Numbered from the stretch's first letter, positions 28,195 to 37,356 are shown. The stretch: 64,000 nt of DNA from Planctomycetota bacterium (GCA_020638835.1 JACKHV010000001.1:558001-622000); one strand, 5' to 3'. Notes: generated from the sequence alone by a model not told the origin. Translations and numbers: made by a program.

Positions 28195-29985
28195 CTAAGA
28201 AGGCGCAATCTGGAACATGCGCTCCAGCCAACGCGGGCGACTGTAGTCCCAGTTGCCTTCCGCCATGGCCGCGACGAAGGCCGGGTAGGCCCGTTCCAGG
28301 GCCTCGCAGGCCTCCAGCGGCAGGGCGAGGGCCTCGGCGTAGCTCGCCAGCGGCCCGCGCTCCGCCTCCCGCAGCCCGCCGGGCTCGAGCAGCAGCCGCC
28401 AGGCCTCTCCCGGCGTCAGCCCGTCGGCTTGCTTGCGCTCGTGCACCACCAGATGCAGGAGGTCGAAATAGGGGAGGTCGCGGTCCGTGCTGGAGCCCCA
28501 GTCGAGCACCCCCAGCAGCCGGCCGTCGGGCGCGGCCTGCAGGTGCTTCGAGCGCAGGTCGGCGTGGTGCAGCACGAGCGGCAGGCGTGCGCCGACGAGC
28601 CGCTCGCGGCACTCCGCCAGCAGGCGGTCGAGCGCCGCCTCGACGCGCGGGTCGGCGACGAAGCGCCGGACGAGCGCGAAGCGCGCCGTGACGAGCGCCT
28701 CGAAGCGGTCCTCGCCGAAGGGCTCGGCGGGCGCCACGACGAGCTCCGCCATGCGCTGCGCCGCCTCGCGCAAGAGGCGCGCGATCGGATCGGGTTCGCC
28801 GGCGAGCTGCGGCGCGCCGAGTCCGGGCAGGCGGCGCTCGACGGAGAGCCACAGGCCGTCGAGCTCGCCCCGGAACAGCGCGCGCGGCGCGGGGAAGCCG
28901 GGGTGCTCGACCGGGAGCCGCTCGAGCACGTCGTGGTGGCGTTCCAGCTGCGTGCGTTGTTGGCGCGAGAGCGGCAGGTGCAAGCACCAGTCGCCGGGTC
29001 CGCCCGGCTCCGCGGTCCCGCGCGTCAGCACGACCGCGCTGTTGCCGCGCGTCGCGACGAGGTGTTCGACCTCGCCGACCGGCTCGCCGACGCGCTCGGA
29101 CACGAGTGCGAGAACGCGTTCGAGGCGACGGGGCACCGCGGGTCGGTCCGCGCGGGCCGAGCGCAGTGCGAAGGACGGCGAGAGCGCGCCGAATAGCCCC
29201 AGCTCCTTGCCCGCGACCTTCAGCGGATTCTGCCGCTCCTTCGGTCCGACGTAGAGCCGCGGCGCGTCGCAGTCGATGCCGGCGACGTAGGTGAAGTCGA
29301 GCGACGTCGGGTAGAGGCTCCACGCCTCGGCGGGTTCGGAACCGGCGAAGCGCAATGCGCGTCGCCAACCGGGCAAGCTGCGCTCACCGCGCGGCGCGCG
29401 CCACGCGTCGAGCAGCCAGCGCGGCGGGGAGGGGACCTCGAAGCGTCCGCGCCAGCCCGAGGATCGCTTGTAGCCGAGCCGGTTGTCGGCGACGAGCACG
29501 AACTCGCCGCGCGCGACGCGACTGCATTCGGCGAGGGGGTGCGCGCGCACCAGGCTCGACGAGGGCGCGCCGTCCTCCTGCACGACGAGCTCGAAGGCGT
29601 CGTCGTCGAAGGGCAGGCGCGCGGCGCCTTCGTCGAGGACGGTGTGCGCCTCGCCCGCGGTCCACTGGCGCGTGCGGTGCGCGCAGAAGGCGAGGCGTTC
29701 GGGCGCGCGGTCGTAAACGGTCACGGCGTAACCCGCGTCGGCGAGCGCTTGCACCGTGCCGGAGAAGGCGTTGCCGATGAAGAGGGCCGCACCGCCGCGC
29801 GCTTCGCACAAGAGGTGCCACGCGCCGCGCCCTTCGCGCAAGAGCAGCATGAGCAGCTCCGCCTTCTCGAGCGGGATGCGCAGGAGGAGCGCCTCGAGCA
29901 CGGACTTGAAGTCCTCGCCCGCCTCGAGCGCGGCGAGCGCGGGTGCGAGTTCGTCCGACGTGAGCGGTTCGGGTGCGACGGTCAC
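28195..29985 (-). CDS. fusion of methyltransferase-like and aminoglycoside-phosphotransferase-like kinase domains
   Basis: 596 residues from a GTG that overlaps the upstream stop (GTGA). Residues about 60-160 look like a class I methyltransferase fold: a hydrophobic strand then GNAFSG (71-76) in place of the usual glycine-rich SAM loop, and Asp92 in VTVYDRAPERL where the ribose-binding acid is expected. Residues about 330-590 are an APH/choline-kinase-like domain with catalytic HHADLR (Asp476) and the metal-binding Asp495 in LDWGSS. The phosphate acceptor is unknown. Its stop-start overlap with a polytopic membrane protein suggests a joint role, perhaps in envelope glycan or lipid-linked sugar modification (inference). 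Confidence 0.8.
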   Translation of the reverse strand: MTVAPEPLTSDELAPALAALEAGEDFKSVLEALLLRIPLEKAELLMLLLREGRGAWHLLCEARGGAALFIGNAFSGTVQALADAGYAVTVYDRAPERLAFCAHRTRQWTAGEAHTVLDEGAARLPFDDDAFELVVQEDGAPSSSLVRAHPLAECSRVARGEFVLVADNRLGYKRSSGWRGRFEVPSPPRWLLDAWRAPRGERSLPGWRRALRFAGSEPAEAWSLYPTSLDFTYVAGIDCDAPRLYVGPKERQNPLKVAGKELGLFGALSPSFALRSARADRPAVPRRLERVLALVSERVGEPVGEVEHLVATRGNSAVVLTRGTAEPGGPGDWCLHLPLSRQQRTQLERHHDVLERLPVEHPGFPAPRALFRGELDGLWLSVERRLPGLGAPQLAGEPDPIARLLREAAQRMAELVVAPAEPFGEDRFEALVTARFALVRRFVADPRVEAALDRLLAECRERLVGARLPLVLHHADLRSKHLQAAPDGRLLGVLDWGSSTDRDLPYFDLLHLVVHERKQADGLTPGEAWRLLLEPGGLREAERGPLASYAEALALPLEACEALERAYPAFVAAMAEGNWDYSRPRWLERMFQIAPS

Positions 29986-31298
29986 GTCGGATCCGCCGCG
30001 GCGACGTCCGCGTGCGCTTCGCGCGGCCCGAAGTGGATCGCGAGGAAGACGAGCAGAGCGGGGGTCCAGCCGAGCACGAGGTAGGGCAAGGTGAATCCCC
30101 AGCCGGCCCCCACCGCGGCGATCCCCGTCTGTACGGCTCCGTCCAACCAAGCGGCCATCGCCAAGAGCAGCGGCATGCCGATGGCCAGGGCCCACGCCAA
30201 GCGACCCGCGTGCGGCTCGTCGCGCACTTTCGAACGACGTGCCGAGTACCAGCTCGCGATCAGCGCGATCGCCGGAGGCGCCAGCCACGCGCGCCAGTTC
30301 TCGAACTCCGGGAGCGAAACAGACCTGGGCTGCACCGCGACGAAGAACTCTTGGTCAGGAACGAAGCGCGCGATCGACAGGTGGGTGACGCCGAGCACGG
30401 CCGAGATCGTGAGCACGAGCAGGACCCAAGGCGACGCGGGGCGGCGCCCACCGGCCGGCAGGGCGAAGAGCACGATGCACAGGCCGATCGCAACCAGCGG
30501 CGCGGCGTCGACCCCAGCACTGAGGGGCAGCGTGGAGAGCAGCAGCAACCCGATCGTGCGCGCGCGACGATCCGCGCGTCGCGCCCAGACCAGACCGAGC
30601 ACGCAGGCCGCGAGCAGGACGAGCAAGGGGAGGAGCGGCGGCAGGTGCGGACCTTCCAAGTGCCGGAACGGGTCCTCGACGAGCTCGACGTAGCTGGCGA
30701 GCGTGCCCAGTCCGACGAGGCTCGCGCCCCAGTGCTTCAGTCCGAGCTGGCGCAGCGCGCCGACCAGCAGGAGGGTGAGCGCCAAGGGGATGACGACGTG
30801 ACTCGTCAAGGCCAACCACTCGAAGGCGAGCGGCAGCTTCAAGTCGCCGAAACTGCCCGCGAAGTCGACGCGCCTGTCCTCCAAGTCCCCGCGCGCGATC
30901 CAGGCCGCGATGGCGACGGTCGCCGACGTCAGCGCGACGGCGAACCAGTCCGTGCGCGGGAGCGGCGCCTCGTGCCGCGGGCGGAGCTTCGCCGGCGCGC
31001 GCGAGACGACCAACATGACCAGGATCGCGTGCACTCCGCCGTAGACGATCGCGAAGTAGGTGTAGGTCTGCGGCGGACCCAGGTCCGCTCCAGTCGCGAC
31101 CGCGATCGTCACCATCGCGAGTGCGGCGTGCGCGAGCGAGCCGAGCAACCAACTCGCGCCGACCGTCGCGCCCAGCTCGCGCGTGCCCAGCCCCGGCGCC
31201 CAGCCCGGCCAGCCGGGTGGCAGGAAGGCGAGCAGCAAGCGGCCGCTCGCGAAGAGCGCGAGGGCGGCGACGAGCGTGAGCAGCGCGGTGGTCAGCAT
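29982..31298 (-). CDS. polytopic membrane protein, unknown
   Basis: 438 residues, almost entirely hydrophobic helices (about 11-12 segments) with short charged loops. The ATG at 31298 has a good CAGGAG ribosome-binding site. I recognise no family motif; a fragment such as RFVPDQEFFVAVQP near residue 330 is the longest soluble stretch. It overlaps the downstream methyltransferase-kinase gene by 4 nt, so translation is coupled. It is divergent from the nitrilase gene at 31403. Confidence 0.8.
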   Translation of the reverse strand: MLTTALLTLVAALALFASGRLLLAFLPPGWPGWAPGLGTRELGATVGASWLLGSLAHAALAMVTIAVATGADLGPPQTYTYFAIVYGGVHAILVMLVVSRAPAKLRPRHEAPLPRTDWFAVALTSATVAIAAWIARGDLEDRRVDFAGSFGDLKLPLAFEWLALTSHVVIPLALTLLLVGALRQLGLKHWGASLVGLGTLASYVELVEDPFRHLEGPHLPPLLPLLVLLAACVLGLVWARRADRRARTIGLLLLSTLPLSAGVDAAPLVAIGLCIVLFALPAGGRRPASPWVLLVLTISAVLGVTHLSIARFVPDQEFFVAVQPRSVSLPEFENWRAWLAPPAIALIASWYSARRSKVRDEPHAGRLAWALAIGMPLLLAMAAWLDGAVQTGIAAVGAGWGFTLPYLVLGWTPALLVFLAIHFGPREAHADVAAADPT

Positions 31299-31388
31299 GG
31301 GAAGCTCCTGCGGGAAGCGGTGCCGCAGAGCTTCGCCTGCGCGCGGAGCGAAGTCCAACGGAGGCGAGGCTGCGGGGCGCGGGGTCGA

Positions 31389-31394
31389 TAAGAT
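31389..31394 (+). promoter_or_regulatory. -10 box close to nitrilase start
   Basis: TAAGAT ends 8 nt before the ATG at 31403. Transcription starting 6-8 nt after it would give a leaderless or nearly leaderless mRNA. Confidence 0.4.
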
Positions 31395-31402
31395 CGCGCC
31401 CC

Positions 31403-32215
31403 ATGCGCGTCGCCGCCCTCCAGTTCGACGTGGTCGCGGGAGATCCCCAGGCCAACCTGGCCGCGGTCGAGCGCGGGCTCGCCGAGGCGCGCGCCGCGGG
31501 CGTCGAGCTGGTCGCACTGCCCGAGATGTGGACGCTCTCCTTCCTGCCCGGCGAGCAGGTCGACGAAGGGCTCGTGCGCGCGAACGACGCGGCGGTCCTG
31601 CAGCTCGGGCGCTGGAGCGCGGAGTACGGCGTCGTGACCTGCGGCAGCGCACTCGGACCGCGGCGCGGGAAGCGCGACCTGCCGACGAACCGACTGACCA
31701 TCTTCGAGCGCGGCGCGCGCGTGCTCGACTACGACAAGGTCCACCTCTTCACGCCGACCGCCGAGACCGAGGCCTTCGCGCCCGGTGACGCACCGCCGCC
31801 GACGGTCGACTGCGCCGGCGCACGGCTCTCGGGAGTCATCTGCTACGACCTGCGCTTCCCCGAGCTGTTGCGCGTCCCGTTCCGCGCCGGCGCCGAGCTG
31901 CTCGTCGTCTGCGCGCAGTGGCCCGACACGCGCGGAGGACACTGGGAAGCGCTGGTCCGCGGGCGCGCCGTGGAGAACCAGTGCTTCGTGCTCGCGACGA
32001 ACCGCACCGGCTCCGCGGTGATCGGGCGGCGCAAGCTGCAGCTCGAGTTCCCCGGCAACTCGCTGGTCGTGTCGCCGCACGGCGCGGTGCTCGCGCGCGG
32101 CGAAGGCGCGGCCGGTCTCGTCATCGCCGACGTCGACCTGGACGAAGCGCGTCGCTATCGCCGCGAAGTGCCCGTCATGAAGGACGAGCGCCGCGAGCTC
32201 TACCGCGGCTGGTGA
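31403..32215 (+). CDS. carbon-nitrogen hydrolase (nitrilase superfamily)
   Basis: 270 residues, the usual length. The catalytic triad is complete: Glu41 (ALPEMW), Lys112 (YDKVHLF) and Cys147 (GVICYDLRFPELLR). The sequence is close to the Nit2/YafV omega-amidase branch, which hydrolyses alpha-keto acid amides such as alpha-ketoglutaramate in the cytoplasm; other amide substrates remain possible. It is a single-gene unit between a close promoter and a hairpin. Confidence 0.94.
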   Translation: MRVAALQFDVVAGDPQANLAAVERGLAEARAAGVELVALPEMWTLSFLPGEQVDEGLVRANDAAVLQLGRWSAEYGVVTCGSALGPRRGKRDLPTNRLTIFERGARVLDYDKVHLFTPTAETEAFAPGDAPPPTVDCAGARLSGVICYDLRFPELLRVPFRAGAELLVVCAQWPDTRGGHWEALVRGRAVENQCFVLATNRTGSAVIGRRKLQLEFPGNSLVVSPHGAVLARGEGAAGLVIADVDLDEARRYRREVPVMKDERRELYRGW

Positions 32216-32225
32216 TCGCGACGCC

Positions 32226-32274
32226 CCGAACGCGCGGCAGGCGCGCTCCGCGAAGGAACGCGCCCGCCGTTCGG
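32226..32274. terminator. hairpin between convergent nitrilase and paralog 3
   Basis: CCGAAC at 32226-32231 pairs with GTTCGG near 32269-32274. An inner GC-rich part (GGC.GGCGCG with CGCGCC.GCC) extends the stem with a few bulges. It lies between the stops at 32215 and 32289. Confidence 0.55.
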
Positions 32275-32288
32275 ATGTCGCTGGTCGA

Positions 32289-33863
32289 CTAGATGAAGTC
32301 GATCTGCAGGCCGTTCGAGAAGTTCGAGCCGGTACCGCAGGGGCTGACGCCGCCGGGGTCACGGAACCATTGCTGGTAGTAGCGCGTCGCGCCGGGGCCG
32401 GGGATCGCGCCCTCGGTGACGATCGACACCGACGAGGTGCCCTCGCCATTCACATCGAGGAAGACGACTTCCACGCGCTCCGTCGGGTTGCCCATGCAGA
32501 GGATGCCGTCCTTGAAGGGCGCGTTGATCAGCACGGAGCCTTGCACCAGCATGCTGGGCTGGTTGGCGCGGCCTTGCGTGATCGTGAAGCTGAGGTCGTC
32601 GTTCGCGAAGCTGGTGCTGCCGTTCGCCGTCAGGATCGCTCCCATGCCGAGCGACGACTTGCAACCTTCACCCAGTCCGGGGGTCGACTCGTTGGCACAC
32701 GGGCAGGCACCATTGGAGCCGTCACCGAAGCACAGCGGGGTCCCGATCACGGCGGGCGTCTCGGAGCCCGTCGCGCGCAGCAGCCAGACGGCCGCGATCC
32801 CCGTCGCCGTGATCGGCAGCGGCGCGAGGTCGTTCACCGTCAGGTCGCTGCTGTCGAAGGGCGTGCCGGTGGCGGCCAGCTGGTACGCGACGTACGAGGT
32901 GTCCGGATAGGCCTCGTAGTTCAGGTAGTCCATCGGCGAGGGGAACTCGCCGGCGGCGTGCGTGACCACCGCGCCGACCCACGCGTCGCCGGTGATCGCG
33001 ACGGGGACGGGCAGGGGTTCCGAGTTGAACGTGCCCGTGCCCGCATTGGCGACGACCGTCGCGTGCGTGCTGACGCGCACCGCGTTCGTCGGATCACCGT
33101 CGGCGTCGAGGTCGTCCCACACCGCGATCTCGACGGCGGAACCGTCGAGGACCTGGTCGTAGGCGACTTGCACGCCGTCGATCTGGGCGAAGCACTCGAC
33201 CTTGTTCATCACGCACAGCTGTCCGCCGTTGATCAGGCCGAGCGAGTTCTCGTCCGTACCGTCGTCCGCGATGCCGCAGACCAGCGGGCCGATCGTGATC
33301 GTGAAGGCGCCCGTGACCACGGGGTTCGCCTGCTGCGGCGAGGCGCCGATCTGGATCATGTACTTGTCGCCGTTGAGGCACGCGAAGGAGACCGAAGGCA
33401 GGATGCCGCTGAGGTTGTCCGTGCACGTGATCGCGGAGCCGATGGTCGGGCAGCCGCTGCCGGGATAGATGCCCATCTTCGGGTCGCCGCTACCGGCGGT
33501 CGTGATGATGCAGAAGCCGTCGGCGGTCGCGGTCCACTCGAACCAGACGTCGGCGTTCACTTGCGTGAAGCCGCCAGCGGAGCAGAGTCCTTCGAGCTGT
33601 CCGAAGCTCGGGTTGATCGTCGCGCCGGTGTTGTCGAAGTTGAACGTACCCGGACCGGAGATCGCGTCGGTGACGGAGGCGAGCGAGCAGTCGTCGTTCC
33701 CGTTCAGCAAGCCTCCGCCGGAGGCGGGCTGCGTGGCGGCGGGGGCGGGGAAGTTGGTCGTGAGCGGGTGCTTGGCGGCGAGCTCGTTGAGCGGGTTCGA
33801 GGTCTGCGCTGTCGCAGCGCCCAGCAGGACGGCGACACAGAGGCTGATCGAGGGAATTCTCAT
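32289..33863 (-). CDS. secreted PPC-like protein with cysteine-rich C-terminal module, paralog 3
   Basis: 524 residues from the ATG at 33863, which opens a signal peptide (IPSISLCVAVLLGAATAQ). It has the same three-part plan as the genes at 24247 and 26338: sandwich (NDDCSLASVTDAI...DVWFEWTA), middle domain (ECFAQIDGVQVAYDQVLDGSAVEIAVWDD-like block), and the C-terminal module (FGDGSNGACPCANES..GLGEGCKSSLG) ending GLQIDF-Ile. The middle domain is closest to paralog 2 (the VRVSTHATVVA block is identical). Likely exported surface protein; function unknown. Confidence 0.85.
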   Translation of the reverse strand: MRIPSISLCVAVLLGAATAQTSNPLNELAAKHPLTTNFPAPAATQPASGGGLLNGNDDCSLASVTDAISGPGTFNFDNTGATINPSFGQLEGLCSAGGFTQVNADVWFEWTATADGFCIITTAGSGDPKMGIYPGSGCPTIGSAITCTDNLSGILPSVSFACLNGDKYMIQIGASPQQANPVVTGAFTITIGPLVCGIADDGTDENSLGLINGGQLCVMNKVECFAQIDGVQVAYDQVLDGSAVEIAVWDDLDADGDPTNAVRVSTHATVVANAGTGTFNSEPLPVPVAITGDAWVGAVVTHAAGEFPSPMDYLNYEAYPDTSYVAYQLAATGTPFDSSDLTVNDLAPLPITATGIAAVWLLRATGSETPAVIGTPLCFGDGSNGACPCANESTPGLGEGCKSSLGMGAILTANGSTSFANDDLSFTITQGRANQPSMLVQGSVLINAPFKDGILCMGNPTERVEVVFLDVNGEGTSSVSIVTEGAIPGPGATRYYQQWFRDPGGVSPCGTGSNFSNGLQIDFI

Positions 33864-33864
33864 A

Positions 33865-33940
33865 CTCACGCTCCGCGGGATGTCGAGTTGTCTCTTGAGA
33901 ACGGTCGCCCGTCGAAATGACGGCGGCACAGGAGCGTGAG
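33865..33940 (-). promoter_or_regulatory. inverted repeat spanning the 5' leader of paralog 3
   Basis: CTCACGCTCC at 33865-33874 and GGAGCGTGAG at 33931-33940 are perfect complements. One arm abuts the start codon; the other lies next to a TAATCT -10-like box on the minus strand. Pairing in the mRNA would sequester the start region. Role unknown. Confidence 0.35.
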
Positions 33941-34038
33941 ATTACGTCGCGTTCGCGCTTTTCGATACGGGGACCGACCGGAGCGATGCAGAGACCTTTC
34001 GCAACGGCCCGACGCGGGCGGTGAACGCGAAATGGAGC

Positions 34039-34063
34039 GAGGGAGCCCACGCGGGACTCCCTC
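34039..34063 (-). terminator. terminator of the 34125 gene
   Basis: GAGGGAGCCC (34039-34048) pairs with GGGACTCCCTC (34053-34063) with one bulged A and a 4-nt loop, about 60 nt after the stop of the minus-strand gene. Confidence 0.55.
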
Positions 34064-34124
34064 TCTCCGGTCTCTCTGCTTCGACTCTTCTAGGAGTCTG
34101 TGCTCGGTTGCGTTCTCCGGGTGC

Positions 34125-34688
34125 CTACAGGGGCGGCAGCGGATCCTTCTCGAGCTCCGGCGGATCGTCGTCGGGGGTCGGAGGAGTCGGCTTGGGACCG
34201 GGAACGTGGGTGGGGGCGGCGTGCTCGGCGCGCAGCGCGGCACCGTCGCCGAAGAAGGGCTGCGCCTTCGCGGGCAGCAGGCTCGGGGCCGCTTCGAGGA
34301 CGCGGCGGGCTTCACCGGTGGGACCGTGGATCTGGCCCTGCGCCTCGGGCGGCGAGCAGAACATGGTCCAAGAGCAGTCCAACTCACCGGTCGACAGGCG
34401 CAGCGCGCCGGTCGTGGTCCACTCGTCGCCGACCGTGTCGAGGACTTCGAGCCAGGCGCCGTCCAAGGCGCGGCGCGGGAAGTCGAGGCGCAGGCTCTCG
34501 CCGGCGCGCAGGCGACGACCGACGAACTTCGTGCGGTCCGCGCTGGCGAACAGCAGCAGGCGGTCTTCGTCTCCGAGGTTGCGAGCGACGAGGCGCGTCG
34601 GTTCGACGCGGACGAGCACCAACTCCTCGGCCGGCGCCTCGACGGGCGCGGCGGTCAGGGTCAGGGCGGCGAGGACGGCTGTGATCAT
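34125..34688 (-). CDS. secreted proline-tailed protein, unknown
   Basis: 187 residues with a short signal peptide (ITAVLAALTLTAAPVEA). The body is a small beta-rich domain (LVRVEPTRLVARNLGDEDRLLLFASADRTKFVGRRL). The last 30 residues are proline- and acid-rich (PTPPTPDDDPPELEKDPLPPL), suggesting a flexible tail. It has one of the strongest ribosome-binding sites in the window (AAGGAGA). It follows the sigma / anti-sigma / CHAT operon on the same strand but a strong hairpin at 34809-34848 separates them. Family not recognised. Confidence 0.7.
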   Translation of the reverse strand: MITAVLAALTLTAAPVEAPAEELVLVRVEPTRLVARNLGDEDRLLLFASADRTKFVGRRLRAGESLRLDFPRRALDGAWLEVLDTVGDEWTTTGALRLSTGELDCSWTMFCSPPEAQGQIHGPTGEARRVLEAAPSLLPAKAQPFFGDGAALRAEHAAPTHVPGPKPTPPTPDDDPPELEKDPLPPL

Positions 34689-34808
34689 CTGGGTCTCCTT
34701 CTCGGCCGGAGCGTCGGCTCCTGTGCCGCCCCGGGTATCGGAAGACCCTTCCCCTCGCTTGAGTCCGTCGCCGCGGACCCGGAAAGAATTCCCGCCCGCG
34801 GGCGAGGA

Positions 34809-34848
34809 GGGCGCCGGCCGGGCAAGTTCTGCAGACCGGCCGGCGCCC
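34809..34848 (-). terminator. terminator of the sigma/anti-sigma/CHAT operon
   Basis: A perfect 13-bp stem GGGCGCCGGCCGG / CCGGCCGGCGCCC with a 14-nt loop lies 52 nt beyond the CHAT gene stop. A second copy of the right arm follows at once (34849-34858), which could form an alternative fold. Confidence 0.6.
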
Positions 34849-34899
34849 GGCCGGCGCCCGGGCGGCTTCGCCTGCTCCGAAAGGGACGAACCAGCGGGC

Positions 34900-37356
34900 C
34901 TAGCGGCCGAGGAGGCGGAAGCTCGACCAGTCGGAGACGGGCCAGCCGCCCTCGCGCAGGGAGGTTCGCGCGAGGCGGGCGGCGCGGGCGGGGGTGGCGC
35001 CGGTGAGGAGGGCAGCGTGGAAGGCCGGGGTGAAGGCGGCGGCGGCGCGGTCGCGGATCGGCCAGGGGGAGACGAGCAGGTCGTGGACTCCGGCTTCGAG
35101 CAAGATGCGCGACAAGCCTTGTAGGCCTTCGGCGTCGAGGTCGCGGCCGCCGGCGGATTCGCAGGCGGAGAGCACGACGAGGCGCGAGGCGAGCGGTGCG
35201 TCGGCGAGCTCTCCGACGCAGAGCTCGGCGCCCGCGTCGAGCGCGAGTCCGAGGGGGGCGTAGCGCGGGTGCGCGCACTGCGCGGAGGGGCCGAGGTGCG
35301 TCGCGAGGTGTACGGGGCTCGGGCTCGCGAGCGCTTCAAGCACCGCGTCGCGGTCGAAGGCTTCGCGCGCGAAGACGCGTGCGTCGGGGCGCAGCGCGCG
35401 GATCGCCTCGAGCTCGGCGCGCGCGGAAGGGAACAGGGGTTCGCCGTCCGGGCGGCGCGGATCGCCGAGCAGGTCCCAGGGGCCGTCGAGGGGCTCCGCC
35501 ACGCCCGGGCGCCGCGCCGGCAGGCCGGGCAGGTGGTGCGGGCTCGCGCGTTCGTCGAGCCACGCGCCGTCGTCGAGCACGAGCAGCTCGAAGGGCAGCG
35601 CTTCGAGCGGTCCGTGCGCGAGCAAGAGAAGGCGGCGGTCCGGGTCGCCGGAGGCGAGCTGAGCGTGCAGGCGTGGCGGCAGCAAGTGGCGCGCGAGTTC
35701 GGCGCCCAGCTCGCGCACCGCCTCCTCGTCGTCGCGCCGCGCGGCTTCGCGCAAGCGCCGCACTCCCTCGCGCAAAGCGCGACGCGGGTGTCGGATCTCG
35801 AGCGCTTCGAGCGTGCCGTCCGCCGCGAGGTGCAGCGCGATGCCGCGGTCGGCACCGATCGAGATCGAGAGCAGACCGAGCTCGTCGCCCGCCGCCCAGG
35901 CGAGCAAGTCGTCCGCGTCGAGCGACGCGCCGCGCAAGCCGCGCGCGTGCCACGCCTCGGCGCGCACCAGCGCACCGAGCTCGTCGCCCGAGCGCAGGCG
36001 CGCTTCGGTCGCGAGCACGACCGCGTGCAGTCCGAGCCACTCGCCGGCGACGGATCCCGTGCCGGTCGCGAGCTGTCGATCCCGCGCGAGCCGCGCCTCC
36101 CAGTCCTCCGCCTCGGCGAGCGCTTCGTCGAGGATCTCCGCGGCGCGCTGCGGTTCGTCCTCGGCGAGCCACGCTTCACCGAGCTGCGTCGCCGCGACGA
36201 CGCGCGCGAGCGGAGCGAGGAACTCGCGCGAGGTCGGCGCTTGCCACAGCGCGACGACTTCCCACGGGCGGTCCTCGGCGAGCAGCAGCTGGCCTTCGAG
36301 CAAGCGCGCATCGGGGTGGTTCGGCGACAGCGCCGCGAGCTGTGCGCGCGCGCGCGACGTCTCGCCCTGCCGCAGCTGCGCCAGGATCAAGAGCACGCGC
36401 CAAGCGTCCTGTTCCGCGTCGCCCTGCGGACGGTTGCGCAGCAAAAACTCCTCCGCGCGCTCGGGCCGGTCTTCGTCGAGCAGGCGCCCGGCCGCGGCCG
36501 AGGCGAGCGGCCAGCACTCTTCGGGAGAGCGCAGTTCCGCGAGCTCGCTGAGCAGCGCGTCGATCCCGAAGACGTCGCCGCGGTCGCGTGCGAGGTCGAT
36601 GCGCGCGACGAGCGCGTGTTGCAGGAAGGCGTCGTTGCGCAAGAGGCGCGCGTCCGCGGCGAGTCGCGCGTAGGCGGTCTCCGCGTCGCCCGCGCGTCCA
36701 CGCAGTCGGTCGAGCCGCGCGAGCGTCCAGCGCGCTTCGAGGCCGCGGCTCGTGCTCCCCGCGCGTTCGCAGATCGCGAGCGCGCGGCGTGCGTCGGCCT
36801 GCGCGCGCTCGAGCCTTGCATCGCGTTCCGCGGGCGAGTCCTTGCGCGACTCGAGCGCACGCACCTCGATGCGCGCCGCGAGCGAGAGCGCCAGCGCCGC
36901 GGGCAAGTCGTCCTTGCGCGGCAGCACTTCGTCGGCGAAGAGGCGCAGCTCGCGCAACAGCCCGGGCCGTTCCGCCGTCCAGCTCGCCGGATCGGCGTCC
37001 TTCGTCGCGCGCCACAGTTCCGCCCAGCGGGCTTCGTCCGCGAGTCCGATGCGGCGCTCGTCGGGCGAGAGCGCGAGGTAGTGGGCGACGACGCGCGGGG
37101 CGTCGTTGCGACCGTGATCACGCGCGAATTCGTCCGCGAGCTTCACGAGTCGATCGCGATCGGCGCGCGGATCGTCCTCGCGCCAGAGCGTGAGCTGCTC
37201 CAGCAGCTCGGCTTGCACCGCGTCGTACTCACGCGTCGTCGTGACGCGCGGCGGAGCGGCTTGCACGGTCTCGGCGACCGGTTCGTGCGCGAGCGACCAC
37301 GCGAGCACGCAGACGCAGGCCGCGCCGGCGATCGAGATGGCGCGGACGAGGCGCAC
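34900..37356 (-). CDS. TPR-CHAT protease-like protein, membrane-anchored or exported
   Basis: 818 residues. An N-terminal hydrophobic segment (AISIAGAACVCVLAWSLA) is a signal peptide or anchor. Residues about 150-480 are helical repeats of TPR type. Residues about 520-818 are a CHAT domain, the caspase-like cysteine peptidase fold, with His687 (HLATHLG) and Cys732 (SACESAGG) forming the catalytic dyad. It starts 14 nt after the anti-sigma gene and is the last gene of a sigma / anti-sigma / CHAT unit. In type III-E CRISPR a TPR-CHAT protease cleaves an inhibitor of a sigma factor; here the adjacent anti-sigma is the obvious candidate substrate (inference). Confidence 0.88.
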   Translation of the reverse strand: MRLVRAISIAGAACVCVLAWSLAHEPVAETVQAAPPRVTTTREYDAVQAELLEQLTLWREDDPRADRDRLVKLADEFARDHGRNDAPRVVAHYLALSPDERRIGLADEARWAELWRATKDADPASWTAERPGLLRELRLFADEVLPRKDDLPAALALSLAARIEVRALESRKDSPAERDARLERAQADARRALAICERAGSTSRGLEARWTLARLDRLRGRAGDAETAYARLAADARLLRNDAFLQHALVARIDLARDRGDVFGIDALLSELAELRSPEECWPLASAAAGRLLDEDRPERAEEFLLRNRPQGDAEQDAWRVLLILAQLRQGETSRARAQLAALSPNHPDARLLEGQLLLAEDRPWEVVALWQAPTSREFLAPLARVVAATQLGEAWLAEDEPQRAAEILDEALAEAEDWEARLARDRQLATGTGSVAGEWLGLHAVVLATEARLRSGDELGALVRAEAWHARGLRGASLDADDLLAWAAGDELGLLSISIGADRGIALHLAADGTLEALEIRHPRRALREGVRRLREAARRDDEEAVRELGAELARHLLPPRLHAQLASGDPDRRLLLLAHGPLEALPFELLVLDDGAWLDERASPHHLPGLPARRPGVAEPLDGPWDLLGDPRRPDGEPLFPSARAELEAIRALRPDARVFAREAFDRDAVLEALASPSPVHLATHLGPSAQCAHPRYAPLGLALDAGAELCVGELADAPLASRLVVLSACESAGGRDLDAEGLQGLSRILLEAGVHDLLVSPWPIRDRAAAAFTPAFHAALLTGATPARAARLARTSLREGGWPVSDWSSFRLLGR

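Noticed and set aside
34849..34858. Extra CCGGCGCCCG-type copy as a tandem repeat family
   Set aside because: Only one additional partial copy is present; more likely part of the terminator's alternative fold.
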